Of a stretch of 64,000 nucleotides of DNA, positions 48,801 to 55,029 are shown in pieces. The first letter of the stretch is position 1. Each line of letters opens with the position of its first letter. The DNA comes from Tribonema minus (lineage: Eukaryota > Sar > Xanthophyceae > Tribonematales > Tribonemataceae). The position numbers were made by a program, and so were the translations under genes. The notes beneath the pieces were generated by a model. The model saw only the letters and a program-made list of their open reading frames with translations, was not told the DNA's origin and did no database searches. The stretch spans positions 62,001-126,000 of the forward strand of contig JAFCMP010000514.1 of the NCBI GenBank assembly GCA_017506865.1. Direction: 5' to 3'.

Positions 48801-51800
48801 TCAGGAACGTCTGCAGCGAGCGCTGCGCGACTCAAAGAAGCAAGCAAGGTGACACACTGTCAGCATAGGGTGCCACCACTTGGTCCACGTGGGCTGCTTG
48901 GTGCATGTGCTTCTGGCGTCAGCATAAGTGCCTAAGATGCCGATGGTGCCCGGGGCAGCTGTGGTGCACCATGGTAATGCCTATGCAGTTCTGGTTGAGG
49001 GTCCTTGTGAAGTTGGGGGACCTGACAGGCGCTGATTGGACTGAGGCTCACACTGTGTTTGTCATGTATGGGCGGGTTGCCCATACGGCCATACCTTTTT
49101 GGACAGCCAAAGAGGTCTACTGCGATGGTGCAGGGCCTGGGTTCGAGTCACCTTCAGGTTGTGTGTAGAAAGGTTTGAAGTGAAAACCACCTGACAGTGT
49201 CAGCCTCGGCTACATGTGGCATTTAGTGTACACGTTAGCACCAGAGTTGAGTCCCTGATCCCTGATCACGGACCCGTACCTTCATCCATGGCGGTGTGCC
49301 AACTGCATCACCACTGCGGTCTACTGCATTAGGATTGCAGCCACCGCAGTTTGATAGTACGACTTGAAGTTGATGCATGCCACTGGCCAATGTTCAGGTG
49401 CAACCCAGCTCCACAAGTCCTGTACTTTTACAGTCAGTGGTCGGTCATCGTTTGGTCGCCATGGCTGCAGGCTGCAGCATGCCATCGCTTTGACCAGTGG
49501 TCAAAGCGACAGAACATTGAATGCCCTGGACTCAAGCTAGGGAAACGCGGTGCAGGCTGCCTCACGGCTAGCCATTGGCATGCAATGACGAGCAAAGCAG
49601 CACAACGGCCGTGAGTGGGCAGGTCGCTGTGGTCCCTTTACATTTGCAAGTCATGTGAGGAAGCAGATGATAGTTGGCAAGCGCACAGAAACTTTGAATG
49701 TGAGATGATGATTATCAAAAAATTTACCGATTCAATAAATTTACCGATAGACTCATGCCCTTGAAGCTACTGATGGAACAAAAAAAGGTGAAAGTGCTTG
49801 ACTGTATACTTCAAGTATGTACTTGCAATAGTTGTCCAGACAGCATAAGCCCAGGGCAGCTGCTCTAGAGAGGCTAGCACTGCTTGCTACAAGAGTGCAC
49901 CGGGGCTTTGAGCACTGCTCACTACAATTATACCTGGTTCTTGAGCACTGCACACTACCAAAGCACCTGTGACACCTGGCTTGCACTGCTCGCTACAATT
50001 ATACCTAGGTTCTTGAGCACTGCACACTACAAAAGCACCTGTGACACCTGGCTTTTGAGCAGCAGCAGCAGCAGCTGCTGCTGCTGCAGCCATCGTCATG
50101 TATTTGCCGCAAGTTCTCCTAAGTAGGGCTGACCACGGCAGTACATCAGTCAGGAAGCCACTGACAGCACTGCTGTCAACGATGCCACCCCAATAGCCAG
50201 CAGTAGCAGCACCAAGACCATGTGCCTACTGGAGTAGGTACATGAATACTGAATGGCGATATGTGCACCCTTCTAACTCGCCGCGTACCTCTGCTCAAGC
50301 CTGAGGAAGACTGAATGGTAAAGGGGAAGCGCTGTCTGGTGCCTGCCAGCAGTGCATCCCCCATGCGCCATGCGCAACTGTAATTGCACAGATGATGGCA
50401 GTGCTAACCACAACGGCAGATATGTTGTCATATGGTGTGTGCCTTGTAGCCACCTGCGGCGCTAGCACAGGGCAGCTGCTATCTTCTCAATAGCTCCTTG
50501 TTGTAAAGTGTCGTCACTTCATGCTTCCACATGGCTGCCAAGCGCTCTGGCCAGCCCCAGCCACGAACTTTCAGTTTTTATCCCAATCACAGGTCAAGTA
50601 CAGTAGTCTCACAATGACTTTATGGTATGGTCTCCATGTGAAGTACCCGGCACATGTATCAAATTCGGCAGATTACCATTACCTGAGATGAGCCCCGGCT
50701 TGCAGTGTTGTTATGATAAATGCAGCGAGCATATATGTAACACACACTGCCGCCTCACTCGCCGGGCAGTGTCACAGGAGAGCACAAAAAAGCGAGCCGC
50801 CAGGATATCCAAAAGTGCAACTCACCTGCCAGGGGATGATTGTGAGACTACTGTACTTGCAGACTAGGCTACTGCATACTACTACGAGTAAAATTTGCAA
50901 TTGCATAGAACACCAGGCCTCCTTGGGGCCTTCATAGATACAAGTCCACAAGTACTTGTCGGCTGCTACCCTTAGTCGGCAGGTCAGTCTGCAGCTATTA
51001 GTACCTGATCCTTTGTGCAAAGAAATTTAGCGCATGTATGTTCAGTCATGTTGAATGAGTTCGGCCTGCACAGGTACATGATACTGGTGCCAGTGGCACA
51101 CAAGTTGGGCATGCGGGGGAAGAATACGCCTGGTGCAATGCAAGCAAACTGGTTGCTGCTGCGTTTTCACTCCGCACACCTGCGGCCCCTCTGCGAAAGT
51201 TTCTATGTAGATAATGTGAGTGACCTCATGCTGCTTCAGGTTCACTCCACGCAAGTTCGGCAGGCATGTGGTGCTGCCGGACAGTGTGGCATGTTGCTGA
51301 GTGCCAATGCATTTGAATCGGATTAGCCCTACCCAGTAGTACCCAAATTGTTACACAGCAAAACACTATAGTATACGCACTGCCGCCTCACTCAGGGGAC
51401 TGCAGCAACACACACGAAGGGCGATGACATGGGGTTTGTATCCCTCTCTGCCCTCGGAGTCAGTGCGCTTGCCTGCATTGTGAGGTAGACAACCCCACAG
51501 TGCACTGCAGCTATGAATGTATGAACACACGTGCAGCAGCAAACGCGCAGTTATCTGACACGTGCATGGTATGTGACAGGCTGACAGCAGTGCTACACAC
51601 CTTCGGCATCTCAGTATATATACTTAAAAGTTGAAGCACTTCAGCGCCCGGGGCGTGCGGTGCCAAGCACCAGTGCTGGTTGGAGGTACCAGTCACTTCT
51701 GTGTTACCAACACCTGCCAGTGTAGGTCCCTAAAAGGAAAGTTGCACTAGAACGATCCGGATTTCATGAACCAGCTCTTGCTATACGAATTGCTCTAAGT

Positions 51801-53482
51801 GCAGCTGTAATGGTTGACTTTGACCATGCAAGACCAGCCCTCTGTTTTTTGTTTGGCACAAAACAGGAAAGCATCACTATGCCGGATCATCAGGCAGAAC
51901 AGCCCATGCGGCTATAGTATGTATACACAACGGTACGGCCACGCCCACCTTCAGCATTTCTGCGAAGGGAGCCTTCAGGGGATACTTGGTGCTGCCGGCC
52001 AGTGTAGCATGCTCAAAGACGTGCGGCGCGCCGGCATCATTCTCGGGAGGGGTTCGGAACCCCACACCAAAGAGCTGCGAGGGCACAAAGGAGCAGCGAC
52101 CAACAGCAGCATTGATACATAGAAGTATAAAAAAATTGAACACGCTAAGCTATAGTATACAGACTAGTCTGTGGTGCATTCTAAGTGTGAATATGCGAAG
52201 CCACTAGTGGTACACTGTAGACTGTGGTGCAACAGCAAGGGTGCAGGAGCCTGAGGGCAGCCTGCAGGAGACGTGCGACGCGCTGACATCATGCTCTGCC
52301 AGCGGACGTCACGGTGCTCAACACAGTGCTCAACACAGTGACTCCTCGCTCAGGAGCTGCTAGGACACAAAGGATGGCTGGCAGCGGCCAGGGCAGCACT
52401 CATTGCAGCGCTTCCACATGTGGAGCTACTGATTGTGGTGCAGCTGCGAGGGTGTAGGGCCTCCCGGGCAATATGGAAGTTCAATGTGTGGCACGCCAGC
52501 ATCGCTGTGAAAACCCCACGCCAAATAGCTGCGAGGGCACAACAGAGCAGCTGCAACTGGAATTAGCAGTGTTGTCGGGAAACACGTGTTACGGTGCCTT
52601 CCCATAAAAATTGAAGCTGCTGATTGTAGCGCAACAGCAAGAGTTACCTGGTACAAAAGAGCGTCAGTTTTCAGGTGCGGATGGAAGCCCCACAGAAAAG
52701 GGCTGTGCGGAAACATAAGAGCAGCAGCTACTAGTAGTACCAGCGCGCATCAACTTGAAGAGCGCACTCACAGCATTCGATACTGACTGCAAGTTTTCGA
52801 GAAGGAATTGCAAGAGAGCCTCTGAGGCGGTTGCCTCCATGTCAGAGCGGCAAAAGTTATTGTAGTACCAAAGGCCTCTGCAGAGCAGGTGTGGGAGATA
52901 ATCAGTAAGTTACAAAAGTACTACCAAGAATTAGTTCAGAAAGGCGATGAGGGCCACCGGGCCACTAGCAGTTGTCTCTGCCAGGGAGTGCGTCTCAGAG
53001 CGCCAGAGGTCCTACTATGCACCGATCGTCCTGGCCTAGTCAGATTGTGCGCACCTTGTTGTCGTCGTCAGCGACGACACTGAGCACCTCGGCGCCGCTC
53101 TTGATATGCACGTAAAGCGCCGTCTTCAAGCCAAACTCTGGAATGGTGTCCTCGTGGAGCAGCTCATACTTGGGATGTGCGGGCGCCGTCGCCGAAGCGG
53201 CCGCGGTGTGTTCAACAAGCTGGCTCAGCAGCGCAGTGCTCAGTAGCGCCGCGAGCTGCCCAAAGCGCAGCAGCACCTCAGGCTCAGGCTGCCGCTGCAG
53301 CCACGCATCTGCATGGCAGTCCCTGGTGCTAGACCGCGACATCCAAACAAGGGAATCATTGAATCATATGTCCATGCGTGTCTGTACTTATTAGTGGTGT
53401 AAGCATCTGGGGCATCTGCACCATAAATGGCAGCCGAGGCATGCACTGCAGATGAAGCTGTCCTCCTAAAACTCATGATCAT
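23604..53482 (-). CDS. PREP: Presequence protease (PreP, M16C zinc metallopeptidase)
   Basis: PreP degrades cleaved targeting peptides in mitochondria and chloroplasts. I place 25 exons by family motifs with agreeing splice phases: 53482-53388, 53322-53055, 52074-51949, 48822-48745, 47680-47597, 45252-45133, 43874-43659, 42272-42213, 41568-41405, 40881-40755, 40057-39995, 38803-38680, 38202-38084, 36925-36838, 35869-35723, 33373-33264, 32028-31931, 31102-30983, 29979-29754, 28665-28603, 27475-27384, 25977-25901, 25310-25123, 24388-24288, 23831-23604. One short exon between 35.7 and 33.4 kb is unresolved. The total is about 1,060 codons, normal for PreP. The zinc motif HVFEH, the distal Glu in SEMKG and the C-terminal R/Y block (WDNVRVKTGAYGAY) are present. 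Odd points: 30 kb length, a one-base shortage in three exons, and an in-frame TAG in the last exon. It is a functional gene with assembly errors, or a young pseudogene. Confidence 0.88.
24288..24388 (-). CDS. PREP: PreP exon 25
   Basis: It reads NDLDSFVIGTISGLDRPQTV then ALLSLRRHLTG, the family's IIGTIGxxDxPxxxxxKG block. Confidence 0.85.
24655..24725 (+). repeat. Dispersed hairpin repeat, copy 1
   Basis: It has GCTGCCGCCTCATTCAGAGC followed by GGCATCACACACAGACGGGC. It shares the family's GCCGCC...GGCGGC-type stem. Confidence 0.6.
25123..25310 (-). CDS. PREP: PreP exon 24: C-terminal substrate-binding block
   Basis: It reads YLNNPYLWDNVRVKTGAYGA and TFTSYRDPNVLSTLETYD. The Arg and Tyr of NVRVKTGAYG are the conserved residues that complete the peptide-binding site. 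Confidence 0.95.
25901..25977 (-). CDS. PREP: PreP exon 23
   Basis: It reads VNYVGKGGPVFEPGEHVSGS then VSVVSR, the highly conserved VNYVxK block of PreP. Confidence 0.92.
26075..26260 (+). repeat. Dispersed intron repeat B, copy 1
   Basis: It shares CATCGTTAATCATAGGT, a TCCTAGTAAA segment and TGCTGTGCTTTGC with 43170-43330 in the same order and orientation. Confidence 0.6.
26857..26885 (+). repeat. Telomere-like tract
   Basis: TTTAGGGTTAGGGTGAGGGT and further degenerate units, in a PreP intron. Confidence 0.75.
27235..27300 (-). repeat. Decayed copy of PreP exon 22 end
   Basis: On + it reads CTTACCGCCATATGTGGCAA and TTCCTGATTGGCGGAA, matching CTTACCGCTGTTTCTGTTGC and TTTCTGATTGGCAAAA at the real exon, including the splice donor. 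Confidence 0.75.
27384..27475 (-). CDS. PREP: PreP exon 22
   Basis: It reads GAKWTKGSTVWAKDVKLLP then IRNDGFATETA, joining in phase 0 to VNYVGKG of exon 23. A decayed copy of its end lies 140 bp further along. Confidence 0.8.
27545..27620 (-). repeat. Dispersed hairpin repeat, copy 2 (half)
   Basis: The - strand carries GATGAGCCCTGACGGGCTAT and ATGCAGCGAGCATC, the left half of the family. Confidence 0.55.
28188..28344 (+). repeat. Coding-like repeat C, copy 1
   Basis: It shares AGGGCTGCGCTTTC, ACTGC(G/A)CTGC and GGAGGAGT(T/A)TGCAG with 44461-44635 on the opposite strand. The + strand reads AALIHVMTEEFAEL. Coding-like sequence also lies before it (27.80-27.98 kb, LLRLAQQYLRVRIALDTR). Family unknown. 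Confidence 0.55.
28603..28665 (-). CDS. PREP: PreP exon 21 (short)
   Basis: It reads DKDIVAAATPSLRSFINQIP, completing a Gly split with exon 20 and matching the PreP helix before the P-rich linker. Confidence 0.8.
29617..29700. repeat. (GT)n microsatellite
   Basis: Nearly pure TG repeat of about 80 bp in the intron just past PreP exon 20. Confidence 0.97.
29754..29979 (-). CDS. PREP: PreP exon 20, one base short
   Basis: It enters as LEQGVANDGDYAANNH, HIEGRYSLQGYLT and, one base off after ACCTGACC, continues as AVTANKRITQDVKDNWPKVL to MIVNIS. The length is 226 where 227 is needed; one more C restores the frame. Confidence 0.75.
30535..30930 (-). repeat. Three decayed tandem copies of PreP exon 19
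   Basis: Units begin at about 30535, 30672 and 30837 and align with the real exon at about 30980. Each has a form of CGCTCACTCAGCAGGTCCAG and a TGAAGTTGAAGT-type intron flank. Divergence from the intact exon is high in all three. Confidence 0.8.
30983..31102 (-). CDS. PREP: PreP exon 19
   Basis: It reads GQALAAHGPKLMDIMALAAT then RQRALALLSERQTE. It is the only intact unit of a four-copy tandem array. Confidence 0.8.
31625..31830 (-). repeat. Decayed copy of PreP exon 18 with its intron flank
   Basis: On + CCACGGCGTCCTTGCACTCT stands for CCACGGCATCTGTGCGCTCT of the real exon. The flank also recurs (CATCCGCTCTGCTAC / GCCCGCTCTGCTAC), showing a unit of about 170 bp. Confidence 0.75.
31931..32028 (-). 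CDS. PREP: PreP exon 18
   Basis: It reads TGGISTQVLTGTKNKPNVSI then GERTDAVAYLLTR, the PreP TGGI motif region. A decayed copy follows at about 31.78 kb. Confidence 0.88.
32638..32725 (+). repeat. Dispersed hairpin repeat, copy 3
   Basis: It has GAGCATCTTGTACAAGCTG, then TCACTCAGGGCGGCGCAACT. Confidence 0.6.
33264..33373 (-). CDS. PREP: PreP exon 17 (exon 16 unresolved)
   Basis: It reads IPLSDYPLVGLFSNMLTETG then ALNQLELSQRISTY, the start of the C-terminal lobe. It needs a phase-1 exon before it. Decayed-looking candidates for that exon lie near 34.53, 34.87 and 35.24 kb. Confidence 0.85.
33405..35722. other. Intron region with unresolved PreP exon 16
   Basis: A coding-like - strand piece at 34878 downward reads VAGVEVLKHEPDP after an acceptor, resembling the expected VxVLxHxL motif. 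Pieces near 34.53 and 35.24 kb share CTGAT(G/C)CG(T/C)AT(T/C)GT. All look degraded, and none fits both phases and motif. Confidence 0.4.
35723..35869 (-). CDS. PREP: PreP exon 15: interlobe linker
   Basis: Forty-nine codons, IKNTIAQTKALKDWQ then AALATLPRLSLSDVN, the helical hairpin and LATxPxLxLSD motif between the two PreP halves. Confidence 0.88.
36620..36720 (-). repeat. Decayed copy of PreP exon 14
   Basis: The - strand reads ETGADKQVAAKLAGKSCKAP against KTGADEREAAKLAEIKAKMM in the real exon, followed by a similar donor region. Confidence 0.8.
36838..36925 (-). CDS. PREP: PreP exon 14
   Basis: It reads VTVDLKPKTGADEREAAKLA then EIKAKMMPK, the PreP stretch before the interlobe linker. 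A decayed copy lies about 200 bp further along. Confidence 0.85.
36926..38083. other. PreP intron with + strand ORFs
   Basis: It contains a hairpin-repeat copy and two similar segments (CGTTGTGGCAGAGGTGTCGC at about 37530 and CGTTGTGGCAGAAGTGTCGC at about 37709). Open frames on + at 37.3-37.7 and 37.8-38.1 kb have no recognised family and are probably repeat-derived. Confidence 0.4.
37022..37150 (-). repeat. Dispersed hairpin repeat, copy 4
   Basis: The - strand has GGTGAGCCCTACCGGGCTAT and ATGTACAAGCTGCCGCCTCA, with both halves of the family about 90 bp apart. Confidence 0.65.
38084..38202 (-). CDS. PREP: PreP exon 13, one base short
   Basis: It reads DPTLNLHLVDAFSEIIKQF and then, after a shift near GTTACAAG, YKYFIANTH to the donor. 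The length is 119 where 120 is required; one more T in the TT run restores the frame. Confidence 0.75.
38205..38485. repeat. Intronic tandem repeat, unit about 115 bp
   Basis: Three diverged units each hold GCAGCAATGCA-TTCAGCTC and GACGCATTCA...GCAGCATATG-type segments, next to PreP exon 13. Confidence 0.7.
38680..38803 (-). CDS. PREP: PreP exon 12, one base short
   Basis: It reads RAAIQALINSLQFA in the entry frame and then, one base off, PASLGFLQQGLDLLESVMIQ to the donor. The length is 124 where the flanking phases need 125. The shift falls at GCCTCCC, where one more C would restore the family frame. Confidence 0.75.
39406..39431 (+). repeat. Telomere-like tract
   Basis: Three clean TTAGGG units and one TTTGAG in a PreP intron. 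Confidence 0.8.
39995..40057 (-). CDS. PREP: PreP exon 11 (short)
   Basis: Twenty-one codons, VDAVEKLILGTLATVAKTGF plus E, equal to the family's helix ending in GFD/E. Phase 0/0 with good splice sites. Confidence 0.8.
40755..40881 (-). CDS. PREP: PreP exon 10
   Basis: It completes the split Ser and reads PLMKALTDSGLGTAPTGNGY then GIFTIGLLGVKPSQ, the PreP SPLxxALxxSGLG block. Confidence 0.9.
41405..41568 (-). CDS. PREP: PreP exon 9
   Basis: It reads RRYPATYSVADASTTEHVV and VNWVLN...LSILEDLLIGS, the start of the second M16 half of the N-terminal lobe. Ends in phase 2, matching exon 10. Confidence 0.85.
42213..42272 (-). CDS. PREP: PreP exon 8 (short)
   Basis: Twenty codons, YFKKYDKNDADVSTTATQLQ, continuing VDA of exon 7 as in PreP. 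Acceptor gtgcag, donor CAG|gtacat, phase 0/0. Confidence 0.75.
42327..42368 (+). repeat. Telomere-like tract
   Basis: Mixed TTAGGG/TTTAGGG units next to PreP exon 8. Confidence 0.8.
42867..42897 (+). repeat. Poly-G tract of 31 bases
   Basis: Uninterrupted G run in the intron between PreP exons 7 and 8. It is C on the transcribed RNA sense of the gene. Confidence 0.95.
43170..43330 (+). repeat. Dispersed intron repeat B, copy 2
   Basis: It has CATCGCTAATCATAGGT, CCCTAGTAAA and TGTGCTTTGCGAGC, matching the copy at 26.1 kb. Confidence 0.6.
43659..43874 (-). CDS. PREP: PreP exon 7
   Basis: Seventy-two codons including LFPDTAYRFNAGGNPAVIP and YHPANSRVFFYGNDP, strongly conserved in PreP. Phase 0 at both ends. 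Confidence 0.92.
43980..44030 (+). repeat. Dispersed hairpin repeat, copy 5 (partial)
   Basis: It has GCACAAGCTGCTGCCTCACT then GAGGGCGGCGTG. Confidence 0.6.
44461..44635 (-). repeat. Coding-like repeat C, copy 2
   Basis: The - strand reads STAMAEEYAARERSDFG and FRAALSTALQMQLSQRVM, similar to the + copy at 28.2 kb. The frame is open for about 90 codons. It lies in the intron between PreP exons 6 and 7. Family unknown. Confidence 0.5.
45133..45252 (-). CDS. PREP: PreP exon 6: distal zinc ligand
   Basis: Forty codons starting GWHYELEKASDPLTYQGVV. The Glu in SEMKGVYS is the third zinc ligand. It uses a GC donor (AAG|GCAAGT). Decayed copies lie at 45.36 and 45.84 kb. Confidence 0.92.
45363..45450 (-). 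repeat. Decayed copy of PreP exon 6 (first)
   Basis: On + it holds GTAGTGCCAGCCCTGCATGC, as in the real exon and acceptor (GTAGTGCCAGCCCTGCACGC). Confidence 0.85.
45843..45945 (-). repeat. Decayed copy of PreP exon 6 (second)
   Basis: On + CATCACAACCGCCTGGTGTG and CACCAGCCCTGCATGG match the real exon's CATCACAACCCCCTGGTACG and its acceptor side. Confidence 0.75.
46590..46680 (+). repeat. Dispersed hairpin repeat, copy 6 (fullest)
   Basis: It has GAGCCCTGACGGGCTATGAA, ATGTACAAGCTGCCGGTTCG and GCGGCGTCACACACAAACAC in order. Confidence 0.7.
47120..47215 (-). repeat. Dispersed hairpin repeat, copy 7
   Basis: The - strand has GGATGAGCCTGACGGGCTGT and TTGCCTCACTCAGGGCGGCG. Confidence 0.7.
47597..47680 (-). 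CDS. PREP: PreP exon 5
   Basis: Twenty-eight codons, DFYNLVDIYMDAVLHP...RRLQQE, the conserved helix after the active site. Acceptor gcgcag, donor GAG|gtcagt. Confidence 0.92.
48540..48578 (-). repeat. Telomere-like tract, reverse orientation
   Basis: CCCTAACCCGAACCCTTAAT followed by CCCTAT units, in a PreP intron. Confidence 0.7.
48745..48822 (-). CDS. PREP: PreP exon 4
   Basis: Twenty-six codons, RSLQTFLNALTYDDFTMYLV..., equal to the family's SLxTFLNAxTYxDxTxYxV block. Phase 0 on both sides. Confidence 0.9.
49905..50056. repeat. Tandem repeat, unit about 75 bp
   Basis: Two copies share CTACAATTATACCT, TTCTTGAGCACTGCACACTA and AAGCACCTGTGACACCTGGC. Confidence 0.9.
50062..50087. repeat. Perfect (CAG)n/(CTG)n palindrome
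   Basis: A 26-bp perfect palindrome of CAG units meeting CTG units, able to form a strong hairpin on either strand. It directly follows the 75-bp tandem repeat. Confidence 0.9.
50690..50780 (+). repeat. Dispersed hairpin repeat, copy 8
   Basis: It has GATGAGCCCCGGCTTGCAGT, ATGCAGCGAGCATATATGTA and CTGCCGCCTCACTCGCCGGG. The right stem arm has changed. Confidence 0.65.
50865..50965 (+). mobile_element. Short 3'-end fragment of an RLE-type LINE
   Basis: GACTAGGCTACTGC, TTGCATAGAACACC, AGGCCTCCTTGGGGCCTTCA and ATACAAGTCCA match the 3' end of the LINE at 62.25-62.34 kb with moderate divergence. A 5'-truncated relic within a PreP intron, as expected for target-primed insertion. Confidence 0.75.
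51236..51300 (-). repeat. Decayed fragment of PreP exon 3
   Basis: On + TGGTGCTGCCGGACAGTGTG matches TGGTGCTGCCGGCCAGTGTA of the real exon. Confidence 0.65.
51375..51425 (+). repeat. Dispersed hairpin repeat, copy 9 (partial)
   Basis: It has GCACTGCCGCCTCACTCAGG; the second stem arm is altered. Confidence 0.55.
51949..52074 (-). CDS. PREP: PreP exon 3: zinc-binding HxxEH
   Basis: Forty-two codons beginning FGVGFRTPPENDAGAPH. HVFEH is the inverted zinc motif of M16 peptidases (two His ligands and the catalytic Glu). STKYPLKAPFAEMLK matches the PreP sequence that follows. Confidence 0.92.
52240..52720 (-). repeat. Cluster of decayed copies of PreP exon 3
   Basis: Segments at about 52265-52295 (AGACGTGCGACGCGCTGACA), 52340-52385, 52475-52555 (ACCCCACGCCAAATAGCTGC) and 52660-52720 (AGCCCCACAGAAAAGGGCTG) align with parts of the real exon and its acceptor (ACCCCACACCAAAGAGCTGC). 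Confidence 0.75.
53055..53322 (-). CDS. PREP: PreP exon 2: N-terminal core
   Basis: It ends HEDTIPEFGLKTALYVHIK...GAEVLSVVADDDNK, the conserved first strand pair of PreP, spliced at AAC AAG|gtgcgc into exon 3. Confidence 0.85.
53388..53482 (-). CDS. PREP: PreP exon 1: start and transit-peptide-like segment
   Basis: ATG at 53482 begins MIMSFRRTASSAVHASAA, rich in Ser/Ala/Arg with no early acids, as in organelle transit peptides. The donor at 53387 leaves phase 2, which fits exon 2. A second in-frame ATG lies two codons later. Confidence 0.6.
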
Positions 53483-53619
53483 GAAACTTTTATTATAAAA
53501 GCACCTTGCTTAGGACACCCAGAGGATTACTGTATCCTGTTTCCAACTAGTGGTACCATGATCACCGTATGGGCATCAACTGGTGGCCCACTGGGCCCGA
53601 GGGGCAATGGTAGCTGAGG

Positions 53620-53850
53620 CTCATGAGCACGCACACATCATGACGAGGACCTGGTGTGATTGTGAAGCTCACACCAAAAATTTGTGAAAGACTGTTACAG
53701 TACTTCAAGACCCCATCTAGCATTTGAGTGCAAAGACGTTGTTGCGGAAGCGGCCGCGGTGTCACACGCCGTGGTGGCGCAACAGCGGCTGCGGCTCGCG
53801 CAGTAGCGCCTTGAAGTTTCTGCGCCCACGCATCTGCCAGTGCATGGCTG
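53620..53850 (-). repeat. Decayed copies of PreP exons 3 and 2 upstream of the gene start
   Basis: At 53620-53690 GAAGCTCACACCAAAAATTT recalls the exon 3 acceptor side. At 53735-53850 AAGCGGCCGCGGTGT and CCACGCATCTGCCAGTGCAT match exon 2. They lie before the first exon, so the duplication reached beyond the start. Confidence 0.65.
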
Positions 53851-53913
53851 GCATAACATGTATTTTGCGCTTGTTCAATAAGTTGAACCAGCATGCTGAT
53901 GCGTTCAACAAAG

Positions 53914-53938
53914 CTTTAGGGTTAGAGTTAGGGTTAGA
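53914..53938 (+). repeat. Telomere-like tract
   Basis: TTTAGGGTTAGAGTTAGGGT followed by one more unit. Confidence 0.75.
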
Positions 53939-54346
53939 TTCAACACTACTATTATAGCTGTTGCATGTACATGGTCCAGACTTTCACTTGCAGATGCATC
54001 ATAATGATCATGACCATGCGCTTCATCATGATGGCACGTCCATTGTCAATCTTGAGGTGCGGCCACCGGGCAGGCGCTTGCGCACGTCCACCAACGACTG
54101 TTAGCACACTATGGCATTCGCGCTCCACATTCAATTTGGAAAGTGTGTGAATCCACCTACAGTCCGAGAGTGAGGGTCTTCAGCTCACTGACAGCTGCAG
54201 CCATGGCAATGAAGTGTCTCAGACTGGTTGACAGAGTCATAATGCTTCAGTGTGCCTATTCGTAATAGCTATGCGGCAGTGTGGTTACCGTATTAGATGA
54301 GTCAGTCTGAGGGCTTCACGAAGCTGTAAAGTTTCACACATCGCGT

Positions 54347-54442
54347 GTCGCTTGTGCACAATGATCGAAAGTACTAATATAATAAGTACTACATAGTCGC
54401 TTGTGCACAATGATCGAAAGTACTAATATAATACGTACTACA
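54347..54442. repeat. 48-bp tandem duplication
   Basis: Two almost identical units beginning GTCGCTTGTGCACAATGATC; only single differences are seen (AATAAGTACT / AATACGTACT). Confidence 0.95.
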
Positions 54443-55029
54443 TAGTATTCTGCTTATTAATAAGCCTGAGCCGGGCTTATTGACCGCACCGTGACTGCGG
54501 CAGCCTATTGAGCCTCAGAGTCTGCAGCAGCTGAGCATTGCTTGCTTTATGCAGCGACAGCCAGGCCTTTATGGCAGCCTTGTCTTGAAAGTATGAAGTA
54601 GGCCTGCCAGACTGAGTGAGCGAGATGACACAGTGACTGTCATTTCCAAAACGATGATCATTCAATTGTCAGTGAAGTTCACTTCGTTCACCTTGTCAAA
54701 AAGAACGTTACCCAACGATGAGATTAGCAATACCATAATGTATGATACATCGTTGAGAAGAACGCAGTGAAAATAGCAGTGTGCGTCAAGCTCACATGCG
54801 ATGTGAACTGACAAATATTGTGTCTGACATGGCCATGCATGATGATCGTCACAGTGCACATAACAATGCGGCGGCCATCATGGCATGTTACATTTATCTT
54901 CAAGCCCAAGCCCCCAGTCACAAGGGCGTGGTGTGAGTCTGAAAGGGTGGGGTGCTTGCGCGCAGTGTAGTACTAATAGTATGTTCGTAAGTTACAGTTA
55001 TCAATCATTTGTAGTCCTTATTAGACCTT

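Noticed and set aside
49085-49165. tRNA gene suggested by a GGTTCGAGTC B-box-like string
   Set aside because: No matching T-arm, anticodon arm or acceptor stem can be folded around it.
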